NCBI GenBank assembly: GCA_015227615.1
Contig: JAALGZ010000032.1
Span: forward strand, 62,001 to 126,000
Reading direction: 5' to 3'
Origin: Labyrinthula sp. Ha
Lineage: Eukaryota; Sar; Bigyra; Labyrinthulida; Labyrinthulaceae
DNA length: 64,000 bases
Both the position numbers and the translations under genes were made by a program. Below the pieces are notes generated by a model, which worked only from the letters and a program-made list of their open reading frames with translations, was not told the DNA's origin and did no database searches. Within the stretch, counting starts at the first letter, position 1. Every line of letters starts with the position of its first letter. Shown here piece by piece: positions 11,180-24,709 of the stretch.

Positions 11180-12294
11180 CGCAAAGTATTTTTTTTAATT
11201 GATTTATACAAATTTTGTGCTTTTATATTCTCATTTTCCAATTCTTTTTTAATTTCATGAATTCTATGTAAAATTTCTTCAAATCCAGGTCGATCAAATT
11301 CTTCAGTACTCCACATTTCTACAATTAAGTCTTTTATCTTTTCTGGACAATACCGCGGAATACTTGGTCTTAAATGCTCAGTAGCTACTTTAAGTGCAAC
11401 TTGTATTTCGGGTTCGTTGTTTTTTTCGTACGGCTGTTCTCTAGTTATTAATTGCCATAAAACAATAGAAAAACTAAACACATCAGATTTTGAACTTTGT
11501 GATGTTTGTAGAATTACTTCAGGTGCACTCCAATAAGGTGTTCCACAATAAGTTAAACTATTTCTTCTTTTTTCTGGCCTGCTTACCCCAAAGTCACATA
11601 TTTTTATGTTCTTTGCTTCATCTAATAAACAATTGCTAGGTTTCAAATCACGCTGCATAATTTTTACTTTATGATTAAGATATTTCATTCCACGAGCTAT
11701 ATCAACTGCAAATTTAAGAACTAATTTTAAGTTAATACTATTTTTTGGATTCAGTAAAAACTCACTTAAATTACCAAGTGGTAAATACTCGAGTATTAAT
11801 GCCAAATTTGGTTTTGTAAGACAGGCACCAAGAAAAATAACTATGTTTGGGTGATGGAGAGACGCCATAATGGCAGCTTCTTTTTTGAAACTTTCTAAAT
11901 CTTCATTTTTTAGAGGATTATGAGGCTGCTTAACTGCGACTTCTGTTCCAAGCCATTCTCCAAGGTATACTTTCCCAAATGTGCCTTCATTGATTTTACT
12001 AATTAGTTTGATCTCTGAAAATTTCACTTCATAATCCAGGTTTTCTACTCTTGGCATTGAGCTTTGTTCTTCCTCTGATCGAGGGCTCTTAATGTGATTA
12101 ATTTGGAGACGTGAAACTGATTGACTTAGTTTCTTGAACGTTTCCATTTTCTTCGAAGGTTTTGGTTCTGGCTTAACAAGAGAGTTTGAATACATAAGGT
12201 GATGACGTAGAAATACAAGAAAAGGCAGTGCAGAGAGCAAGACCATGCATAAGAGCAAGAAAGTCACTGTGTCGAAACATATATTTTCTTCCAT
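11176..12294 (-). CDS. Transmembrane TKL-type protein kinase
   Basis: A 372-aa protein from the ATG at 12294; the frame is also open upstream but without another ATG. A short N-terminus leads into one hydrophobic helix (about residues 9-30), a basic juxtamembrane linker, then a full kinase domain. Visible are the glycine loop NEGTFGKV, VAVK (Lys 122), a catalytic loop MQRDLKPSN (Asp 216, Asn 221), DFG (Asp 234), a GTPYWSAPE activation-segment end and the final RPGFEEIL. This matches tyrosine-kinase-like Ser/Thr kinases (Raf/MLK/plant receptor-like group). HRD is altered to QRD, but the Lys, Asp and DFG needed for catalysis remain, so activity is likely. There is almost no extracellular domain, so it may be a membrane-tethered cytosolic kinase. 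It lies 68 bp behind SERCA on the same strand, and its stop overlaps that of the convergent pseudouridine synthase. Confidence 0.9.
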   Translation of the reverse strand: MEENICFDTVTFLLLCMVLLSALPFLVFLRHHLMYSNSLVKPEPKPSKKMETFKKLSQSVSRLQINHIKSPRSEEEQSSMPRVENLDYEVKFSEIKLISKINEGTFGKVYLGEWLGTEVAVKQPHNPLKNEDLESFKKEAAIMASLHHPNIVIFLGACLTKPNLALILEYLPLGNLSEFLLNPKNSINLKLVLKFAVDIARGMKYLNHKVKIMQRDLKPSNCLLDEAKNIKICDFGVSRPEKRRNSLTYCGTPYWSAPEVILQTSQSSKSDVFSFSIVLWQLITREQPYEKNNEPEIQVALKVATEHLRPSIPRYCPEKIKDLIVEMWSTEEFDRPGFEEILHRIHEIKKELENENIKAQNLYKSIKKNTLR

Positions 12295-12362
12295 AACTGT
12301 TACATTTATGCTGCACGAACAGGAGAACAAGACTGTAATACTAGCAACTATTTCATGTAGAC

Positions 12363-15658
<3,296 letters not shown>

Positions 15659-15763
15659 TCAAATCTTCTTTTTTCTGATTACACTTTTTGTTGATTCTTC
15701 AACGGAAAACTTTTTTCAAAATATGAGAGTGGTTTATTTGGCCACTTCCATTCAAGTGAATTC
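15659..15763. promoter_or_regulatory. SERCA 5' flank left between gene and LINE
   Basis: Only about 105 bp separate the SERCA ATG from the LINE 5' end. The core promoter and 5' leader of SERCA must therefore lie in this AT-rich stretch or inside the LINE. No clear TATA element was picked out. The open frame here that continues into the LINE is partly antisense of SERCA exon 1 and is not element sequence. Confidence 0.4.
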
Positions 15764-15767
15764 AAAG

Positions 15768-18700
15768 ATGGGAAAATTTTGGGCGCGAATCAAGAAAAAC
15801 AGTTATATGTCCTTGCCTCAACGGAACTGCTTGACTCCGACCTCCACAGAGGGCCTAGAGTGTGCGAGCCGGCGTGAACGGAGACTACTTGTAGTTTCTG
15901 TGAACGTAGGTGGTCTTACTACAACAAAACTTAACCTTTTAGAAGAAAAAACTCAGCAACTGTCAATTTTGATGTTGCAAGAGTTACACGAATCAGGCTA
16001 CAAGATGTTAACGGAAAGGGTGAAAGTCAGCATCAGCAAAGGTAAGTGGTTTTTCTCAAAACCGCCTACTGGAGCTGCAGGCGTAGCGACCTACTTGGCT
16101 GAAGAAATTGCTAGCAACGTTCCTACAGTTCAAAATACTAGCGACAGGATCCTGAAGGTAGTTCTCCAAGGTACCGGCAAGAAAAAGATTAATGTAGTGA
16201 ACTGCTACGCTCCACACTGTGGACTAGGCAGAGAATCCTACAGAAAGTTCCTGAAAGAATTGAGTGTGGTAACGAGAAATCTGAACAAGAGAAGGACGTT
16301 ACTTTTAGGTGGTGATTTCAATGCACAAGTGAGTAGAACGACGCTGAAGAAGGAAGGTAAGCTGGGGTTCTCAAAAAGAAGCGATGCGAATGGAAAACTA
16401 CTAGAAAATTGGTTAAAGATTAAAGGGTATTCGATTGTTAATCACGGGCATGTAACTGGGAAGAAGGGAGCGAAAAACATGGAACATTCTATTCCCGATA
16501 TGATAATACGAAGATATCGGAAATCGACTTCTTCATCACCAACAAACCAGAAAGGATTTACCTGTTCAGACCAAGACGAGACATCAGTAACTGGATCTGG
16601 CAGAAAGAGAAGTTCGATCACGTTGCCATTATGGTGGAGCTGAGGAAATTCCAAAGAGGCAAGAAAAGATGGAAAAAACCCCCAGAAAGATCTCTCCCAA
16701 CTTCTCTTGAACAAACAACTTGCACAACAGCTGGATCACAAGATTACTCTGGAACTCCTAAAACTAAATGAGGAAGAAAGAGATTACGAAGCCTTGACGC
16801 AGATCGTTCCAAAGTTGGTTAAAGATCTCGTACCTGAGCAGAGCAGCAACACGGTGGAACAGAGGACCTCCGATCAAACACGAGAACTACTACGAAGAAA
16901 GAATGCACTTTGGAACACAGCAACGACAAGTGAAAAGAAAGAGCTAATCAACGCAGTAAAAAGAAGCGCAAGGAAAGACAAAAGAAACTGGTACAGGGAA
17001 ACTGCTGGAAGAATACAGCTCCTGTTTGAACAAAACCGCACAAGAGAAGCATACTCACTGCTGAATCTAGTAAAACCAACAGCCAAAACCTATGCACGGA
17101 TCACTAAAGATGACAAAGGAAATAAAGTAGATACGTGCCAGAGATTGAAAATACTCAGTGACTATATAGCCAGTCAACAACTCCCACCAATACCAAAAAT
17201 ACACTTGACTCAAGATGAAAGGGTGCATTACTGTAGACCAATATATGAACCGGCTCCAGAAGAACACATAAACTCAAATCCTGCGCTAATGGATGAAATC
17301 ATGGTATGCATAAGACAACTAAAGAATAATCGAGCCACAGGTGTGGATTGCATCAACAACGAAGTGTTGAAAGCATCACCAGCGGTTCAAAAAATTCTAT
17401 TAAGACAAATCCAAGAGCTCTTCAGGAAAACATCATTAAGCCAGAGAATGAAGAATCAGTTCTGCCTTGGGAAAATCATTCATATCTACAAACAAGAAGG
17501 AGAAAAGAATTCACCTGGGTCATACAGGCCCATAGCACTCTTGAACGCAGCTTTCAAATTGACAACGAAAATAATCCACAACCGACTTCAACCAATTATC
17601 AATAAACTACCTTCTAATCAAGCAGGTTTTAGATCAGGGCACTCCACAATAAACAAGATAGAAATCCTAAACAATATTGTGAAGAAAAAACTGCTGCAGA
17701 ACACAAAACTGAAACTTCTCTTCATCGACTTTCAAAAAGCTATTGACTCGGTCAACCATGACTTCATATAACTATCGTTGAAGGAACATGGAGTGCCTAG
17801 CAAACTCAGGAAACTCATCCGGGTATTATATAAAAATGCTACAGTCAAAGTCTCAGAAGGGAAACATCTGTCCAAAACGGTACACTTGAGAAGAGGAGTA
17901 CTCCAAGGAGACTCACTTTCTCCTGCTATATTCATATTGGTGTTGTACTCTACAATAAAAAGAATAGATAAAAATACCTTAGCAAATGTAGAGGTAGCAG
18001 GAATCACTTTCAACTACCTTGCTTTTGCGGATGACTTGGTTGCACTTTGTGAAAACAACAATCAAATAAGTTCCTTCATTGAACAACTTTACAAGCTGGA
18101 ATCCCTCTCTGGCCTAAGAATAAACTTAAGTAAAACAAAAATATTATTAACAGACGAAGGATATTCTTTGACAGGACAAATACCGGATAAAACCATAAAT
18201 AAACTTCTCATCAACTTTTTCTGCGAAAAGTGCCAAACATACTTCCATTGAGAGAAGTCTTTAAAGGCACACCTTAGAAGTCGTTTTTGCGATGGAACTT
18301 TAAATCGAAGGAGAGCAGGAACATTAGCTGTCAAAGACACTAAATACATCGTCCAGAAGATGCTGCAACCAGTAGCTGAATCAATATCAGTGCTAGGAGA
18401 AGAAGTCCAACCAGTTAAGGAAATGAAGTATCTAGGCGCGGTCTTTAACTCCACTGGAATAGCGCAGGAACATGTGCTGTCCAACTTAGACAAGTGCGAA
18501 GCAAGATTTACTAAATACAGGGACATACTCTCCTGCAACACTCTGACCAGAAAAATAAAGAGACAACTTGCACGCAGCATGGTTCTAGCTCCTGGAATAT
18601 ACAACCTCGGCAACTGGCCCCTAAACAGTGAAATAAAGAAAAAGCTAAACTTCTTGACAAGGAAAATAAACTCCACCTTGAACAACGTGCCAATCCAAGA

Positions 18701-19082
18701 ATACAGGTTCTGTGAAGGTGACTTGGACGTCCAGAAGATCTTACTTGAACAGAGAAGAAAATATGTGGAGGCGGATGACGCAACAGCTGACAAACAGGTT
18801 CATATTCTTCGAGAAGCTGGAATAAACAACCATCTAGAACCGAAAGATCCAAAGTATATAACTCCCACTGAAGCCAGTAGAAAACTTGGTCTAGAAGAAG
18901 AAGCTATCGATCCTGTGCCGCCCATCCAGGATCCACCAAACCACGGACCACCCCAACCACGGACCACCCCAACCAATACGTCTAAGAAGAACCTACAACG
19001 TACCGGGCACAGGATCAAGAACACCAAGCAGAGAAAACTATCTGGAACAAGCAGCGAGATACCGTGGAACTGCACCAGCTAG
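15768..19082 (+). pseudogene. LINE endonuclease-reverse transcriptase, broken
   Basis: Endonuclease motifs in order: SVNVGGL, LQELHE, NCYAPH, LLLGGDFNA, SDANGKLL and a final FDHVAIM in another frame. RT motifs: GVDCINNEVLK, SYRPIALLNAAFKL, NQAGFRSGHST, LLFIDFQKAIDSVNHDF, GVLQGDSLSP, AFADDLVAL (catalytic FADD) and MKYLGAVF. Between FADD and the YLG block is a classical C2HC finger, C-X2-C-X12-H-X5-C (about 18224-18295). The tail is Pro-rich. Four lesions are seen. The frame leaves frame 0 near 16505 and returns near 16700, where the intervening stretch still reads sensibly (IDFFITN...RPRRDISNW). There is also an in-frame TAA at 17769-17771 and a TGA at 18249-18251 inside the finger. It is therefore inactive, though the lesions are few and the insertion is probably fairly recent. 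Confidence 0.88.
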
Positions 19083-19632
19083 AATAAACCCCTTGACCTA
19101 TGTAAGCGAACTTCTTGGACTCACTGGAAAATCCTGAATTTGGAACCCAAACATTTAGCAACTGCATCTAAAAAATATTAAAACCCCAGCCAATAAATGG
19201 AACACAGCCCCCTTCTCCCTTAAGATACAGCCTGAATTGACCTCCCAACCTCTCTAACTCCATCCCAACCCAAAATAGCCAAAACACCCAAACAACCAGA
19301 ATCCACATCCTGACCCAGAAACCAGCCAAAACCCTGTCGATACACCTCCCTGGAACCCCTAAGAGTTATGGAAAGCAAGAATACACCGTTCACGACCTTG
19401 GATCAACCCCATCTAAAACCCCGATGCAACAGAAACCTTCAGAACCCTCAGCTTACCACCTTCTGGATAAAATCAGCTCAAATCGTTTCAAAACTTGTTC
19501 AAACATTCATCATATGCTTCATTGTAACCCTCAGGAACGTTATCGACACTTTCTACCGTCTGCTTCGGCCTTCTTGGCTCGGCGGATAAAGATTTCAATC
19601 CTTTTGCAATTTTTGATTGATTTAGGATTGAG

Positions 19633-19728
19633 ATTTTGGGAAATCAACATTTTGGGAAATCAACATTTTGGGAAATCAACATTTTGGGAAATCAACATTT
19701 TGGGAAATCAACATTTTGGGAAATCAAG
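19633..19728 (+). repeat. 16-bp minisatellite, six units
   Basis: Six head-to-tail copies of ATTTTGGGAAATCAAC; the first five are identical and the sixth ends in G. The array lies in the LINE 3' trailer, 550 bp past the coding region. Because 16 is not a multiple of three, it reads through all frames and makes the apparent repeated peptide there. Confidence 0.97.
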
Positions 19729-19928
19729 TATGAATAACCTAGAGTAATGCAACCTTGGGCGAATGAAATCAGGTATCCTGAGAAGCTGACCGATAAGAAC
19801 CAGAGAAAATAACAAGATATTAATAGTAACAAGAAGCATAGTAAGTAGTATAACCAAACCTCGATAGGTTAAGAGCGTAGTAAGTACCAGGCTCGTAGAA
19901 GGTTAGGCCACTAGGCCCAATTAATCCT

Positions 19929-19951
19929 TAACTAACTAACTAACTAACTAA
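19929..19951 (+). repeat. CTAA-repeat tail at LINE 3' end
   Basis: A run of about five and a half TAAC/CTAA units lies exactly where the first LINE ends and the 5' sequence of a second copy begins. It is best read as the simple-repeat 3' tail made during target-primed reverse transcription. Confidence 0.7.
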
Positions 19952-20195
19952 AGATGGGGTAAATTTTGGGCACGAAGCAAGAAAAAAGTTAACTGTTCTT
20001 GTATTAACAGTACAGCTCAATTAGAACATTACGAGGACCAGAGTGTGTGAGTCAAAGTGAACAGAGTTTAATTTAATCCCAAGTGAACGCAGCTGATTTT
20101 ATTACAATGAAACTTAACTTTTTGAGAAAGAAAACTTAGCAACTGGCAATCTTGACGGTGCAGGAACTACATGAGAACGCCTACTGTTCTACAGT
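19950..20195 (+). mobile_element. 5' fragment of a second LINE copy
   Basis: This matches the first 250 or so bases of the LINE at 15764 (shared AAAGATGGG, AAATTTTGGGC, AGAGTGTG, AAACTTAACTTTT and GTGCAGGAACTACA-like blocks), with many substitutions and small indels. It covers the start codon region to the early endonuclease domain. Homology fades near 20195. It is in the same orientation as the first copy and abuts its tail. Its greater divergence suggests an older insertion. Confidence 0.75.
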
Positions 20196-23100
20196 TTTAT
20201 AGCTGTTGACTATTTTGAACATTTAACCTTTTTATGTACAAATACTGTATCGTTAACTCGAAGTTATCATAATAACATCTTCAGAGAGAAATACTCCTCG
20301 ATAATACAAGTTTAGTAAGGCCTTAGTCAGTAAATGTTTTCAATAAAGACACGAAAAAGCCGAATAGTAGTTGACAGGTGAATGCCTGGCTCATACTATT
20401 AAGAAATTATAAAATTTTATTTTTTCCTTCATGGAACAAAAACCGTGAAATAAAGTTGGATAAAACTCTGATCATAATTTTGTTCTCTGCCATTGTCGGC
20501 TTATTGTATACATATTCCCTGCCCCTTATTTAAAGAATTCTTACTGACAAAAAGAAGAAACTTAACTATGATCATATTAAATAAAAAAAAGAATGTAATA
20601 GAACCTATAGGACGTTATAATATCTAAAAAAAAATGGAAATTTCCAGAAATATGAACACTCAAAGGCAAATGTAAAGAGAGAGAGCAGTATTTGCTATGA
20701 AACAATAGCCTCTGATTCCGTCCATATTAATTTTAAGAATTGCTTCAAATGATGGAAAGATTCTGCGCATTACCTGATCAAAAAAAATAATTTAACTATT
20801 TGCCACACAACAACATCATCGAAAACATCATACCAAATGTGAAGTTACTTCCCTCGATTTTCTTGGTTAAGGTTGTTTGTTGTACATTTATGATTGAATT
20901 TTAGTTTATTGCAAAACAAAAATTAAACTATTTGAATAATTTACAGATACTAAGAAATTGATGATGCTTCCTAGCACTAAACCTTTTTTCTATTCTTCCG
21001 TTTAAAAATTCTTATTCAGTAAACTTAATTCTCCTTCAACCGCGTATTAGGTGTTCAACAGTCAGTTTCTTGTTCTTTTTCAGAAATTAAAAGATGAACC
21101 AGAGCCATTATAGATAATACCGAGTATTCTTGTGTAGTATATTGTTCAATGACATATCATCTTATAAACACAATGCATGGCCGTGTGAATAGCGTACCAT
21201 CAACATAAAAAAAAAGTTCTAAAGGTATACATCAGTTAGCAACATATCTATTAAAATCTCTTTCAAAATTGGCTACCGTAAGAACAGAAGTTAAAAATAG
21301 AAAATCTACTTAAGTTTTGTATTGTTCATAGATTATGAATTCCAGTTCATTATGACCTGGAGAAACATATTCCTAAAAAGTGAACCCGGAAAGATAAGTT
21401 TTAGACAGTCATTTGTTTTCACTATAACTACTGTATTGAGATACAACATGTACTATTGCAAAGACCATTGTTCAGTTTTCTGCCGAATTTTTCTTCAAAA
21501 AGAAGAGTTAAATAGTTGTTCCGTTGAGACCCTGTTCTTTGTCCAAGTTACAGAGTTTTATAAGTCTCTTTTACATTTTAATATTCAGCCATATATTCAT
21601 AAGTTCTTAAACTAGCATCAGAGTGGGTAGGATGTGTATTTTGCTTCATAATAAGGTGAATCTTGAATAAGAGAATCAAAATAGAGTTACTGGCATTGTA
21701 GCTATAGCAAACATAATAAAAACGGAGTTATCTACTTTCCGTTTTCAATTCCATACAATGGAGAGTTAGAAAAACGGGTGTATTTATCGTGTGTAAATTT
21801 ATAATTTATGTTTATAACCTTAACAGTTGTAATCGAAGTTTTGCATCCAGGTTAAGCATGTTGTTTTTACAAATATTTTACTCAAATATTCCATGTTTCA
21901 TTTTTTAGTGTGTTCACTCAATTTGTGCCATCACGTTGGGGGGGTTCTCAGTGCAATATATTGCTGCATTTAATACCATGAAAGCTTGCGATACAATGTT
22001 AACAATTCAACCGCGTCACAAATTTTGTAAGAATTATTCTTTCGTAATTGTTAGTTAATTCTGGTAATTACCATGTGGCAGTGATGCACGCCACACTATT
22101 TGTTAATTTATTAATCATGAAAGTCCTGCTAAAAAAGAGTCTTAAGTATTCATGTTCGGTTAAAAATAACGAAAAATATTTGCATGAATAATGATATCGA
22201 ACGTAAACTTCTAGAGAAACGTTTCCTTATACTTAGCGACAACTTTGTTATGTGTAAACATGGATCATTGTGAACCTTTTGTATCCCTTTCCTTTGTTAG
22301 TAAATATGTGAAAGGATTGGATATATTAGTAATTAGGCAAAGAATTATCATGATGGACAAAAAACTTGATATTTATTTTTATCTTGCAATTTTCTGTCTC
22401 TTCCTTATCATAGTCTCTATTTTATGTGCATTTAACTTACAAAGCACTCCGAAGTCTATGTAAAATGCATATGCTAGTAAGGATAAGAATAAAGACTATT
22501 CCTAAGCGTTGCTATAGTTCTCAATTCCTGTTGCCTTTTTGAAGTTTTTCAGTGTTTTTATACAATCTTTGGACTTCTTTTGAACACTTCTGAGAACTTA
22601 TTAGAGAAGCCTCATTTTTACATGGAAATATCTCCTACGAAACTTTCATTTCAATGCCACGGAGCTGTTTGAACACAAATTAACATGAAAAATTACTCAA
22701 CAAGTTTCCTTTTACTGGTGATAAAATAAAACTAAGAGGAGTGCTTAGGTTATATTTACATTTGATGTTGAGAAGGATGTCCAAGCTGTCAAATAATTTC
22801 ACGATGAATATCATTGTTCTATTTCCTTTGACTATTAAAATAATAAAATTTAAGTCATTTTTCTATTCAAACTTTCTGAGAATAAGACGATTCTTTTAAT
22901 CAGACTTGTACATGTGACTATAAGATTGTCGCTCTTAACAAAGATCATATCCATATAATTTCCTAATAGCAACTATAAATACTCATTGTTTAAAAAATGA
23001 TAAGCAAGGGAAAGGACATTTTTGGTTCAGAAGGAGAAATTAATCTAATGCTGGAAATTGTATCTATGTTGAAAGTTAAATGCGGAGTTTTTAGTGAATT

Positions 23101-23327
23101 TATGAGGCTGGTATAAAATTTAGTTACTTTTTACTTTGAATTTTCAACAGAACTGAAATAATGAGTACTCCTTGTACTACAACAAATTTACTCGTGTGGA
23201 TCCTTTCCAAAAAAAACTAAAACACATCGTGAAATGTAGAATTTCCGTCAATGTTAGCTTTTCTAGTGACGCTGTTAAAACAGAGATCTGATTCATAACC
23301 ATTCAAACTTTAAAACATAAAATCCTT
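20196..23327. other. Intergenic, no firm gene
   Basis: AT-rich. A 97-codon open frame at 21322-21615 (+) has no recognisable features and is of a length expected by chance in this much sequence. A 67-codon frame from ATG 22260 to 22463 (+) ends with a plausible single membrane helix (FYLAIFCLFLIIVSILCAF); I would not call it a gene without expression or conservation. Confidence 0.35.
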
Positions 23328-24709
23328 TATCAGAGCACTTTAGTTTGAATTAAAAGGCACGGTTGTGATGTTTAATGTCGCATAAGGGTTGAGAACTACC
23401 TCAAGAGCATTAGACATGACCATATTAGCTGCTATAGACTCATACAGGTTTGAACTTCTCTTCTCAAAGTTTTCTAGAAATTCTATCAACAGAATTTTAT
23501 TCAGGTTGGAACAAGTTTTTTGCTGAAGATGTTTAGTTCAGACGACAATTTGCTAAAGAATATGGAATATATGAAAGAAGTATGCTGCATCACAGAAACT
23601 TTTAAATTTATTATCAACAATACAGAATAATAGGTTTAAGTGTTCAGAACGTATATTAAATATTATTTTACTCTAAATTTCATCTCCATACATGGGACAC
23701 AAGGATGTCGTGGCATCATGAAAGAAGCAAGCTAAGGCAACTTTTTTCCAGGTTGAATCTTTAGGATGAAATGAACCACATCATTCTTCATCAACAGAAG
23801 CAACAGTAGAAATTTTCCAAGCGTCGAAGAAGCGGATATTATCTAAAAAAATATGTTACAGTTTTGGATACAACGTTAAAAACCCAACTTAAGAAGGTAC
23901 AGTAATGAATACTGAACTCTGTATCACCAGTGAACCATGGAATATGGAAAGTTTAACGAGAACAATCTACAAAATTATACATCGTTGATATGAATGGCGA
24001 CAGACTAACTTGTAGCTGTGGATTCTAATCTTCTTGCAACATGTTCTGTAAACACATGGTCACCATCTTCATAATGATTGAGGACAGGTTTTTCTCAGAT
24101 GCGTACTACCTTAGTGAGAAATGGCAAATGAGATGCCATCATCTACATAGAACAGCTTCTGAAGAATTTGGGGTTTTTCCCCTAAGAACAGTACAAGAAA
24201 AATAATAGCTACAGCTCTCTCTGTCATGGCTGTAATATGTCTAAACTTTAAATACACTCGCTACATTAATCTGGTGGAGTTGAGTAGGGAAGCTTAGCTC
24301 TTTCTGTAGGAAATTTGGGAGATTACAACCTATCCGTAATAATACTTCTCAGGTTAACAAAATTAAGTGTGGTGGTGAATACTGCTTTTCTCTCTCTAGT
24401 CATATGCACAACTTCTATAACGACTTCAGAGCTGCTGAACCTGGTACCAATGAGCAAACACCCAAGAAGTAACAGGTAAGAAAACAAAGAGCTGTAGCAT
24501 ATACCCTGCAAATGGTGTAGAAGGATAAGATCATACCTTGACCCTTTTCAGTGGTAAATAGTAAACATGGTACTTTAGTCCCTTTTCTCTTCAAATCCTA
24601 TTCTTAGCCCTGCAAAATAAGCTTCCAGGAGTCTTATGGTTATGTTATCTTTGAATTCACTAATCCTATCCCCTCAGTCGTATCTCTTCCAGAGCTTAAT
24701 CCTAAACCC
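23328..24709 (-). repeat. Inverted repeat, left arm (about 1.38 kb)
   Basis: Its reverse complement matches 36628-38013 nearly base for base. A 189-bp comparison (24323-24511) shows two differences, while one 60-bp patch (24121-24180) shows six or seven. The two arms face each other across 11.9 kb. No terminal inverted repeats or target-site duplications were seen at the arm ends; the outer edge begins GGGTTTAGG and the inner edge ends AAAGTGCTCTGATA, reading along the minus strand. Short open stretches occur on both strands, among them a 62-codon frame kept in both arms with a hydrophobic start, but no continuous gene. It could be a dispersed repeat family member or a duplicated gene fragment with short exons. 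Confidence 0.9.

Larger units (their letters stand above)
15764..19951 (+). mobile_element. Non-LTR retrotransposon (APE-type LINE), near full length
   Basis: A 4.2-kb LINE encoding an AP-type endonuclease followed by reverse transcriptase in one frame. The 5' end is set at AAAGATGGG, because a second copy begins with the same bases at 19950; the element thus starts four bases before its ATG. There is no separate ORF1. The RT reads like RTE/CR1/Jockey-type elements, but I cannot assign a clade. After the coding part (to 19082) comes a C-rich trailer, a 16-bp minisatellite (19633-19728) and a CTAA-repeat tail, the kind of simple 3' tail LINEs often have. Composition is visibly richer in GC than the flanks. 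The copy is broken (see its coding region). Confidence 0.9.

Noticed and set aside
12295-12330. Longer kinase start at a TTG (12330)
   Set aside because: Eukaryotic genes use ATG; the first in-frame ATG at 12294 directly precedes the membrane helix.
19424-19747. 107-codon frame ending in a repeated peptide
   Set aside because: It is produced by the 16-bp minisatellite and the LINE trailer, not by a gene.
22260-22463. 67-aa single-helix membrane protein
   Set aside because: Short frames with one hydrophobic run are common in AT-rich DNA; there is no supporting motif or neighbour.
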